A stretch of 64,000 bases of DNA, from contig NZ_CAKRAH010000008.1 in NCBI RefSeq assembly GCF_934294775.1, forward strand, positions 1 to 64,000, in the 5' to 3' direction. The DNA comes from an uncultured Dorea sp. (GTDB lineage Bacteria; Bacillota; Clostridia; Lachnospirales; Lachnospiraceae). Position numbers and translations under genes: made by a program. The notes beneath the pieces are model-generated. The model had not been told where the DNA came from. It saw nothing but the letters and a program-made list of their open reading frames with translations, and made no database searches. Below are positions 41,444-48,146 of this stretch, piece after piece. Within the stretch, counting starts at the first letter, position 1; each line of letters starts with the position of its first letter.

Positions 41444-42130
41444 ATGAAGGTAACATACCTGGAACACAGTGGATTCGCAGTGGAATATAAGAATTATGTT
41501 CTGATATTTGACTGGTATAAAGGCAAGGTGCCGGAATTTGATGTGACAAAGAAGGTGTATGTTTTTTCCAGCCATGCGCATTATGACCATTTTAATCAGA
41601 ACATTTTTACATGGAAAGAGGACTATCCGGATATCCACTACATTTTGTCGGCGGACATTGTGACGGATACAGAAGGTGCCAAGGTCACATACGTTGTGGC
41701 AAATCAGGAATATCAGGTTGATGATCTGAAGGTTCAGACGCTGCATTCTACGGATGAAGGAGTTGCATTTGTAGTCTATGCAGAGGATAAGGTGATTTAT
41801 CATGCAGGGGATCTGAACTGGTGGCACTGGGAAGAAGAGACGGAAGCATATAATAACAGCATGCGCGTGGATTATCAGAAAGAGATTGATAAGTTAAAAG
41901 TTTCTATCGACGTAGCTTTTGTTCCGCTTGACCCAAGGCAGGAAGAGCAGTATTACTGGGGAATGGATTATTTCATGAAGCATACGGATACGGGGTGCGT
42001 ATTTCCGATGCATATGTGGGAACAGTATGAAGAGTATGACCGTCTGATGGAAAATCCGGAAGCAGATTCTTATAAAGAACGTGTTATGAAGATCACCGGA
42101 CCGGGACAGACATTTGAACTGGAGGATTAA
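41444..42130 (+). CDS. Metallo-beta-lactamase-fold hydrolase (UlaG-like)
   Basis: A 228-residue MBL-fold metal-dependent hydrolase. The metal motif is SSHAHYDHFNQ near residue 44, with later His in IYHAGDLNWWHWEEE near residue 121 and FPMHMWEQYEEY near 188. Similar proteins are annotated as L-ascorbate-6-phosphate lactonase relatives, but the substrate here is unknown. It lies two bases after the MogA-like gene and three bases before rnhA, indicating one transcript. Confidence 0.82.
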   Translation: MKVTYLEHSGFAVEYKNYVLIFDWYKGKVPEFDVTKKVYVFSSHAHYDHFNQNIFTWKEDYPDIHYILSADIVTDTEGAKVTYVVANQEYQVDDLKVQTLHSTDEGVAFVVYAEDKVIYHAGDLNWWHWEEETEAYNNSMRVDYQKEIDKLKVSIDVAFVPLDPRQEEQYYWGMDYFMKHTDTGCVFPMHMWEQYEEYDRLMENPEADSYKERVMKITGPGQTFELED

Positions 42131-42133
42131 TAT

Positions 42134-42610
42134 ATGCAGGTAACGATCTATACAGATGGGGCGGCAAGAGGCAATCCGGATGGACCGGGAGGATATGGTG
42201 CCGTTTTAGAATATATAGATACCAAAGGAGTTTTACACACAAAAGAGCTCTCTCAGGGATACAAACGGACAACCAATAACCGTATGGAATTAATGGCAGT
42301 GATCGCCGGACTGGAAGCTTTGAACCGTCCATGTCAGGTGGATCTGTATTCAGATTCCAAGTATGTGGTGGATGCGTTCAATCAGCACTGGATTGACGGC
42401 TGGTTGAAAAAAGGCTGGAAGCGGGGAAAGAACGAACCAGTTAAGAATGTGGATCTCTGGAAACGTCTGCTTCAGGCAAAAGAAAAGCATCAGGTAACGT
42501 TCCACTGGGTGAAGGGGCATGACGGACATCTTCAGAATGAAAGATGTGATACGCTTGCTACAACAGCTGCAGACGGGAATAATCTGATTACAGATCCGGG
42601 CGTTGCCTAG
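42134..42610 (+). CDS. rnhA: Ribonuclease HI
   Basis: Degrades RNA in RNA:DNA hybrids. The 158 residues include all four catalytic acids in context: Asp in YTDGAARGNPDGPGGYG near residue 7, Glu in NNRMELMAVIAGL near 50, Asp in LYSDSKYVVDAF near 70, and the Asp of NERCDTLATTAA near 135 with the His of WVKGHDGH before it. It is the last gene of the mogA-like/MBL/rnhA unit, with rnpB downstream. Confidence 0.96.
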   Translation: MQVTIYTDGAARGNPDGPGGYGAVLEYIDTKGVLHTKELSQGYKRTTNNRMELMAVIAGLEALNRPCQVDLYSDSKYVVDAFNQHWIDGWLKKGWKRGKNEPVKNVDLWKRLLQAKEKHQVTFHWVKGHDGHLQNERCDTLATTAADGNNLITDPGVA

Positions 42611-42689
42611 AGAGTGTTCTGGAAAAGTGGTTTGGCGGAATGAGCTGAACAATTTTAGAAGACAATTTCATAAAAAAGTAATTGTTATT

Positions 42690-42718
42690 TTGAAGAAAAG
42701 ATGCTATACTAATATAGT
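42690..42718 (+). promoter_or_regulatory. Predicted promoter of rnpB
   Basis: TTGAAG (42690-42695) and TATAGT (42713-42718) are spaced by 17 bp, with the start predicted a few bases before the RNase P RNA. A second possible pair, TTGTTA and TATACT, lies 8 bp upstream. Confidence 0.65.
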
Positions 42719-42730
42719 TTTTTGAAAAGT

Positions 42731-43081
42731 GCAAGTAAGACAGGTAATCGCAGCTGCAAGTGCCGAAAGGCCGCAGATGAGGAAAGTCCGGGCTTCACAG
42801 GGCAGGATGCCGGATAACGTCCGGTGGAGGTGACTCCAAGGATAGTGCAACAGAAATGTACCGCCAGGATCTTATCCTGGTAAGGTTGGAAGGGCAGTGT
42901 AAGAGACTACCGCCCGGCTGGTAACAGCCGGGGCATATGTAAACCCCATCCGAAGCAAGACCGGATAAAGACAATGTGGCGGCCCGTCACGTCTTAGGTT
43001 GGTTGCTTGATCCCATTGGCAACGATGGGGCTAGATAGATGATTACCCAACGACATAACCCGGCTTATCGTCTTGCTTGTA
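42731..43081 (+). ncRNA. rnpB: RNase P RNA (type A)
   Basis: Catalytic RNA that trims 5' leaders from tRNA precursors. Universal blocks are present: GAGGAAAGTCCGGGCT near 42778, GATAGTGCAACAGAAA near 42841, and GGGCAGTGTAAGAGACTACC near 42892. The P1 helix CAAGTAAGAC (42732-42741) pairs with GTCTTGCTTG (43070-43079). A T6 tract follows at 43082-43087. The block order and the GGATGCCGGATAACGTCCG helix are of the ancestral type A, as in Clostridia. Confidence 0.96.
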
Positions 43082-43157
43082 TTTTTTGACTTTAAAACAT
43101 CTGTTATGGCAGACTTTGTGGATGCAAGCGAGATTATAATTTAATACGACATATAAG

Positions 43158-43225
43158 AAAATGAGCCGTAAGAATCAATGTGTAAATGATGTATTTACTC
43201 ATTCGTATCTTATGGCTCATTTTTT
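43158..43225. terminator. Hairpin terminator between rnpB and pyrI
   Basis: AAAATGAGCCGTAAGA (43158-43173) pairs with TCTTATGGCTCATTTT (43207-43222), with one G-U pair and a 33-base loop. T6 follows on the plus strand. It can also end pyrI transcripts from the minus strand. Confidence 0.85.
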
Positions 43226-43265
43226 ATGCTAAAGCATACAAGAGAAGTTGCCAGTGGCAGTGAGA
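43224..43265 (+). repeat. Terminator-linked repeat, copy R5
   Basis: Starts at the end of the T-tract with TTATGCTAAAGCATACAAG, then GAGAAGTTGCCAGTGGCAG and a decayed outer arm (TGAGAG). The first hairpin ATGC/GCAT differs from ATAC/GTAT of other copies with pairing kept. Confidence 0.8.
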
Positions 43266-43275
43266 GTGAACGGTA

Positions 43276-43728
43276 TTATTTGCGTCTTCTTCTGCCATCG
43301 TATTTTTCTTCACAATACATACAACGGTATACTTCATTTTCAGGATCTGTAAGTACAAATACATGATCCAGTTCCTGCTCGATGGAAGTGATACAACGTG
43401 GGTTTTTACAACGGATCACGTTTGTGATCTTACGAGGCAGGTGAAGAGTTTTCTTATCTACGATCTCTGAATTTTTGATAATATTTACGGTAATATTATG
43501 ATCGATAAAACCAAGAATATCGAGATCCATAAAATCAATCGGACACTCAATTTTCATAATGTCCTTTTTTCCCATCTTATTGCTTTTGGCATTTTTGATA
43601 ATAGCAACGCAATAATCCAGTTTGTCCAGATGCAGGTGTTTGTAGATATCCATGCTTCGTCCGGCCTGGATGTGGTCCAGTACGAATCCTTCTTCGATAC
43701 GTCCGACTGTCAGTGTATTTTTAACCAT
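43276..43728 (-). CDS. pyrI: Aspartate carbamoyltransferase regulatory subunit PyrI
   Basis: Zinc-containing allosteric subunit of ATCase that binds nucleotides and feeds back on pyrimidine synthesis. Start set at 43728 (AGGAGG nine bases ahead), giving 150 residues; the ATG at 43752 would begin inside pyrB. The allosteric domain (GFVLDHIQAGRSMDIYKHL) is followed by the zinc site: CKNPRCI near residue 107 and CMYCEEKYD near 136, a Cys4 set. The gene overlaps the pyrB stop region with its RBS. Confidence 0.96.
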   Translation of the reverse strand: MVKNTLTVGRIEEGFVLDHIQAGRSMDIYKHLHLDKLDYCVAIIKNAKSNKMGKKDIMKIECPIDFMDLDILGFIDHNITVNIIKNSEIVDKKTLHLPRKITNVIRCKNPRCITSIEQELDHVFVLTDPENEVYRCMYCEEKYDGRRRRK

Positions 43729-43741
43729 TGATTTGTTCCTC

Positions 43742-44659
43742 CTAAACTTCAATTTCCAAAAGTGTCAGTATGAGTGCCATACGGATATATACACCGTATT
43801 GTACCTGTTTGAAGTAAGCAGCTCTTGGATCAGAGTCTACTTCAGTTGAAATCTCATTGACTCTTGGAAGCGGGTGAAGTATATACATGTCGTCTTTGGC
43901 AAGTTCCATTTTCTTTTTGTCCAGGATGTAGAAATCTTTCATACGTACATAATCTTCTTCGTTGAAAAAACGTTCTTTTTGTACACGTGTCATGTAAAGA
44001 ATATCAAGATCCGGAAGAGCATCTTCCATTCTGACAACCTCTTCGTAAGGAATATGTTTGCGGTCTAAGACATCATTTTTGATATAGCTTGGTAATGTGA
44101 GCTCTTCTGGAGAAATCAGTACAAAACGGATACCAGGATAACGTACCAGTGCATGAATCAGGGAGTGCACGGTACGGCCAAATTTTAAATCTCCACACAG
44201 ACCAATTGTCATATTGTCTAGACGTCCTTTTAATGAACGTATTGTAAGAAGGTCTGTCAGTGTCTGTGTTGGATGCTGATGACCGCCGTCGCCTGCATTA
44301 ATGACCGGTATAGAAGAGTGCTGGCTGGCTACCATGGCTGCACCTTCTTTTGGGTGACGCATCGCACAGATATCTGCAAAACAGGAAACGGTACGGATTG
44401 TATCAGCCACGCTTTCTCCTTTTGCAGCAGAGCTTGAATTTGCAGAAGAAAAACCAAGAACGTTACCGCCAAGATTCATCATGGCTGCTTCATGGCTTAA
44501 CCGGGTACGTGTGCTTGGTTCATAAAAAAGTGTGGCGAGTTTCTTGCCGTCGCATGCGTGTGCGTATTTCTTAGGATCTGCTTCGATATCCTTGGCAAGA
44601 TCCATTAATTTGTCCAGTTCTTCCACGGAAAAATCCAGTGGACTTAATAAGTGTCTCAT
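43742..44659 (-). CDS. pyrB: Aspartate carbamoyltransferase catalytic subunit PyrB
   Basis: Forms N-carbamoyl-L-aspartate, the committed step of pyrimidine synthesis. The 305 residues include the carbamoyl-phosphate loop FYEPSTRTRLSHEAAM near residue 50, the His of INAGDGGHQHPTQTLTDL near 130, and the 240s-loop region MTRVQKERF. It is followed directly by pyrI, so the enzyme is the E. coli-like class B type. RBS is GGAGG. It lies 17 bp after the nitroreductase gene and is probably co-transcribed with it. No PyrR-type attenuator is visible in the short spacer. Confidence 0.97.
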   Translation of the reverse strand: MRHLLSPLDFSVEELDKLMDLAKDIEADPKKYAHACDGKKLATLFYEPSTRTRLSHEAAMMNLGGNVLGFSSANSSSAAKGESVADTIRTVSCFADICAMRHPKEGAAMVASQHSSIPVINAGDGGHQHPTQTLTDLLTIRSLKGRLDNMTIGLCGDLKFGRTVHSLIHALVRYPGIRFVLISPEELTLPSYIKNDVLDRKHIPYEEVVRMEDALPDLDILYMTRVQKERFFNEEDYVRMKDFYILDKKKMELAKDDMYILHPLPRVNEISTEVDSDPRAAYFKQVQYGVYIRMALILTLLEIEV

Positions 44660-44676
44660 GTGAAACCTCCTGTTTT

Positions 44677-45213
44677 TTATAAATATGTTAATAAATCATT
44701 GACTGATTTTCTCTTTGGTGCGGCGGGATCGATATCCGGATATCCAATCGCAATAAGTGCCCCCAGCTCCTGATTCTCCGGAATGTTTAAAAGTTCAGTA
44801 ATTCCGTCCTCATCCCAGATGCCCATAATAACAGTGCCAAGACCGGCTTCATGTGCTGCAAGACAGAAGGTCTGGCTTGCAACGCCTACATCAAACATCT
44901 GCCAGCGGTCTTCTTTTTTGGTAGAAAAAGAACCATCACGTTCATATCCACAGCGGCCTTTTACAAATGTAACTGCAATCAGCATCGGTGCCTGTTTGAT
45001 GATATTAGCATTGAAATCAGGGGTGTAATCGGTGACAATTTTATCTAGAATAGATGAATCTTCAATTGCGGTATAACGTGTAATCTGACTGTTTTTCCAG
45101 GAAGGAGAATAAGATGCAGTCTCGATCAAAGATTCTAAAAGTGTGTGATCTACAGGATCAGGTTTGAATTTACGAATGCTTCGTCTTGTCTTGATACATT
45201 CTGTTGCGTTCAT
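44677..45213 (-). CDS. Nitroreductase-family flavoprotein
   Basis: FMN-dependent NAD(P)H oxidoreductase of the nitroreductase fold, 178 residues from the start at 45213 (ACGGAGG upstream). The FMN-binding Arg triad is seen in IKTRRSIRKFKPDPVD near residue 7. SWKNSQITRY near 38 and LAAHEAGLGTVIMGIWDEDGI near 115 are typical. The physiological substrate is unknown. It is the promoter-proximal gene of the minus-strand unit nitroreductase-pyrB-pyrI. Confidence 0.9.
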   Translation of the reverse strand: MNATECIKTRRSIRKFKPDPVDHTLLESLIETASYSPSWKNSQITRYTAIEDSSILDKIVTDYTPDFNANIIKQAPMLIAVTFVKGRCGYERDGSFSTKKEDRWQMFDVGVASQTFCLAAHEAGLGTVIMGIWDEDGITELLNIPENQELGALIAIGYPDIDPAAPKRKSVNDLLTYL

Positions 45214-45244
45214 AGTATTACCTCCGTTTTGAAATCTTTCATAC

Positions 45245-45273
45245 ATCATATAATATTTGCAGATGATTTTCAA
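45245..45273 (-). promoter_or_regulatory. Predicted promoter of nitroreductase-pyrB-pyrI
   Basis: On the minus strand TTGAAA (45273-45268) and TATGAT (45250-45245) are spaced by 17 bp. Confidence 0.6.
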
Positions 45274-45293
45274 TGTCTTAGAAGAAATTTTTC

Positions 45294-45324
45294 GTTACTG
45301 TTTGCACAACGTGTGAACAGTAAC
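45294..45324. promoter_or_regulatory. Palindrome between divergent nitroreductase and pheA genes
   Basis: GTTACTGTT (45294-45302) pairs with AACAGTAAC (45316-45324), with inner CACA/TGTG. It sits between the two divergent promoters, so it may be an operator for either. A T7 tract follows on the plus strand, so a terminator for unknown plus-strand transcription is the alternative. Confidence 0.55.
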
Positions 45325-45346
45325 ATTTTTTTCGAATCAAGGAGGG

Positions 45347-45375
45347 TAGATTTTATAGGTGAACTGTATTATAAT
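45347..45375 (+). promoter_or_regulatory. Predicted promoter of pheA
   Basis: TAGATT (45347-45352) and an exact TATAAT (45370-45375) are spaced by 17 bp. The weak -35 is partly compensated by a TG near the -10. Confidence 0.5.
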
Positions 45376-45429
45376 TTAACAGAGTACGCAGATTTACTTG
45401 GATAAATATACAAAAAAGGAGATAGATAG

Positions 45430-46560
45430 ATGGCGTCTTTGGAAGAACTTAGAGCGCAGTTAAGTGACGTAGATGACCAGATTACCAGTCTTTATGAAGA
45501 ACGGATGAAAATTTGTGAAGATCTTGGAATCTGCAAGATTGAAAATGGATATAAAACATTTGACCGTCAGCGTGAGAAGAATAAGATAACAGAAGTGATG
45601 GGAAAAGTCTCATCTGATTTTAATAAAAAGGGAATTGGGGAAGTGTATGAACTGCTTCAGGCAATCAGCAGAAAATTACAGTATAAACAGCTGGTAGAAG
45701 CAGGGGCGCTTGGAAGACTTCCGTTTATCGGAATCGACAGTCTGGACAAGGATACTGCACGTGTCGTATTCCAGGGAACAGAAGGTGCATACAGCCAGGC
45801 CGCAATGGAGCATTATTTTGGAAAAGAATGTAATAGTTATCATGTGCATACATTCCGCGAAGCAATGGAAGCGATTGAAGAGGGTGCAGCTGATTATGCA
45901 GTACTTCCAATCGAAAATTCAACTGCAGGTGCAGTTAATGAGATCTATGACCTGCTCGTAGAATTTGAAAATTATATCGTAGGTGAGACGATCATCCCGA
46001 TTAAAAACACACTGTCTGGACTTCCGGGGACAGATATTTCAAAAATCAAAAGAGTATATTCAAAGGCAGAGGCGCTGATGCAGGCATCACATTTTCTGGA
46101 TGAACATGGTGACTGGCAGCAGATCAGTGTGGCAAATACTGCCCTGGCAGCAAAGAAGATTCTGGATGACCAGGATGAACATCAGGCGGCAGTCTGCAGT
46201 GCATATGCGGCATCTGTTTATGGATTGTCTGTACTGGCAGATGATATCAATGATGAGAAGAATAACAGTACCCGGTTTATTGTGATTACGAATCAGAAGG
46301 TGTTCTTAAAAGATGCGGGAAAGATCAGCATCTGCCTGGAGCTGCCGCATGAGAGCAGCTCTTTGTATCATTTGCTTTCGCATTTTGCATACAATGATCT
46401 GAACTTATCAAAGATTGAATCAAGACCGGTGGAGGGCAAAAGCTGGGAATACCGTTTCTTTATAGACTTTGAAGGCAATCTGGCAGATCCGGCTGTGAAA
46501 AATGCGATCCGTGGACTGCGTGAAGAAAGTAAGAGCCTTAGAATTCTTGGAAATTATTAG
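45430..46560 (+). CDS. pheA: Bifunctional chorismate mutase/prephenate dehydratase (P-protein)
   Basis: Channels chorismate to phenylpyruvate for phenylalanine. The 376 residues hold a chorismate mutase domain (about 1-85, LEELRAQLSDVDDQITSLYEERMKICEDLG). The dehydratase domain (about 108-285) has FQGTEGAYSQAAM, the catalytic PIENSTAGAVNEIYDLL near residue 158, and NNSTRFIVI near residue 278. A C-terminal ACT domain with the ESRP Phe-binding motif lies near residue 336. Phe feedback is expected from the ACT domain. No leader peptide or T-box is visible upstream. Confidence 0.95.
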   Translation: MASLEELRAQLSDVDDQITSLYEERMKICEDLGICKIENGYKTFDRQREKNKITEVMGKVSSDFNKKGIGEVYELLQAISRKLQYKQLVEAGALGRLPFIGIDSLDKDTARVVFQGTEGAYSQAAMEHYFGKECNSYHVHTFREAMEAIEEGAADYAVLPIENSTAGAVNEIYDLLVEFENYIVGETIIPIKNTLSGLPGTDISKIKRVYSKAEALMQASHFLDEHGDWQQISVANTALAAKKILDDQDEHQAAVCSAYAASVYGLSVLADDINDEKNNSTRFIVITNQKVFLKDAGKISICLELPHESSSLYHLLSHFAYNDLNLSKIESRPVEGKSWEYRFFIDFEGNLADPAVKNAIRGLREESKSLRILGNY

Positions 46561-46601
46561 AAGATCAGTTACCGGCGGGCATAAAATTGGAGGAATGACA
46601 A

Positions 46602-47891
46602 ATGAGAACAAATGAACTGATGTTATATAAGCATATGGAGGATGGACAGATCCTTCAGGATATGACATTTTTAATTGAAAATTACCAGAATGATTATTAT
46701 AACATGGAAGACATGAAGGGATTGTTATATGATGCGGTCAATGAGATCCTTGAGATGGCAGTAAGTCATGGATTCGAAGGAAACCTGTGGCACAATTACC
46801 TGACATATCTTATGGCAAGTCATGAGAATGCATACAGTACATCATGTGAAATTGTAGGATCGGTAGAAGGAAGTATCAATCAGGTAGCATTACATGATTT
46901 TGAGATTTTTAAAGAGCTGTTTGATTATGATTTTTCAGACATGGAAAAGGTGATGGAAGTGGACTGCCTTTCTATGCTGCATGATTATGTGGGAACCAAT
47001 GGCCACGGAAGTGTATTTAATAAAAGAATTCGTGATCGTATCTGCGACCTGAGTAAAGGACTTGCAAAAGCGGAAGATGCAGAAGCATTTAAGGATACGA
47101 TGACACAATTCTATAAAGAATTTGGCGTAGGAAAACTCGGACTTCATAAAGCATTCCGTATTGCACACACAGAAGAAGGAGCACTGATCGAGCCGATTAC
47201 AAAAATTGCACATGTACATCTGGATGATCTGGTGGGATATGAGATTGCAAAGAAAAAGCTGATTGATAATACCAAAGCATTTGTAGAAGGAAAGAAGGCG
47301 AATAACTGTCTGTTATTTGGAGATGCAGGAACCGGAAAATCTTCTTCTATCAAAGCAATCCTGAATCAGTATTATGATCAGGGACTTCGAATGATCGAGG
47401 TATATAAGCATCAGTTCCAGGATTTAAATGATGTAATTGCACAGATTAAAAACCGTAATTACAAATTTATCATCTATATGGATGACCTTTCTTTTGAAGA
47501 ATTTGAAATAGAATACAAATACCTGAAAGCTGTGATCGAAGGAGGTCTTGAAAAGAAACCGGATAATGTCCTGATCTATGCAACTTCGAACAGAAGACAT
47601 CTGATCCGCGAGACATTCAAGGATAAGGAAGACAGAGATGAGGAACTGCATACCAATGATACCGTGCAGGAGAAGCTTTCGCTGGTGGCAAGATTTGGTG
47701 TTACGATCTATTTCGGAAAGCCGGATAAGAAGCAGTTCCAGCAGATTGTAAGAGAACTGGCGAACAAAAATAATATTGATATGCCGGATGACGAATTGTT
47801 CCTGGAGGCCAATAAGTGGGAATTAAGCCACGGTGGATTATCTGGAAGAACCGCCCAGCAGTTTATTGATTATCTGGCAGGAACCAGATAA
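46602..47891 (+). CDS. AAA-type ATPase, DUF815 family
   Basis: A 429-residue P-loop ATPase. The N-terminal half (about 1-200) is helical and acidic. The ATPase domain has Walker A LLFGDAGTGKSSSIKAIL near residue 238, a Walker B-like FIIYMDDLSFEEFE near 290, and a sensor region YATSNRRHLIRETF near 327. This matches the DUF815 group of uncharacterised ATPases. It lies 41 bp after pheA but no functional link to it is evident. A MATE transporter remnant follows three bases after the stop. Confidence 0.85.
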   Translation: MRTNELMLYKHMEDGQILQDMTFLIENYQNDYYNMEDMKGLLYDAVNEILEMAVSHGFEGNLWHNYLTYLMASHENAYSTSCEIVGSVEGSINQVALHDFEIFKELFDYDFSDMEKVMEVDCLSMLHDYVGTNGHGSVFNKRIRDRICDLSKGLAKAEDAEAFKDTMTQFYKEFGVGKLGLHKAFRIAHTEEGALIEPITKIAHVHLDDLVGYEIAKKKLIDNTKAFVEGKKANNCLLFGDAGTGKSSSIKAILNQYYDQGLRMIEVYKHQFQDLNDVIAQIKNRNYKFIIYMDDLSFEEFEIEYKYLKAVIEGGLEKKPDNVLIYATSNRRHLIRETFKDKEDRDEELHTNDTVQEKLSLVARFGVTIYFGKPDKKQFQQIVRELANKNNIDMPDDELFLEANKWELSHGGLSGRTAQQFIDYLAGTR

Positions 47892-47894
47892 AAT

Positions 47895-48146
47895 TTGAAA
47901 AAAGATCTGACAACTGGAAATGTAACAAAGACGATGCTGCTGTTTGCAGGACCTATGATATTAGGAAACCTGCTGCAGCAGTGTTATAATATAGTGGATA
48001 TGCTGATCGTAGGAAGGGCACTTGGGGCGGAGGTTCTGGCAGCAGTTGGTTCTGCTTACAGTCTGATGACATATACTATGGTATATAAAAAATGTGCGGG
48101 AATTAATCCTGCACATTTTTTATATTGGAGATATCTGAGTCGATGA
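47895..48146 (+). pseudogene. MATE-family efflux transporter, N-terminal remnant
   Basis: Starts with TTG three bases after the ATPase stop. The first ~61 residues (MKKDLTTGNVTKTMLLFAG, PMILGNLLQQCYNIVDMLIVGRALG, LAAVGSAYSLMTYT) are a clear MATE N-terminus. The family continues for some 380 more residues; here the match stops near 48080. The rest of the frame reads through a terminator into sequence antisense to rqcH. The remaining ~85% of the gene is missing. This looks like a deletion that joined the gene start to the rqcH terminator. Confidence 0.85.
48085..48122. terminator. Bidirectional terminator containing the rqcH stop codon
   Basis: AAAAAATGTGC pairs with GCACATTTTTT around GG/CC and a short AT-rich loop. 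The rqcH stop codon (48105-48103) lies in the loop. T-tracts exist on both strands. Confidence 0.85.
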
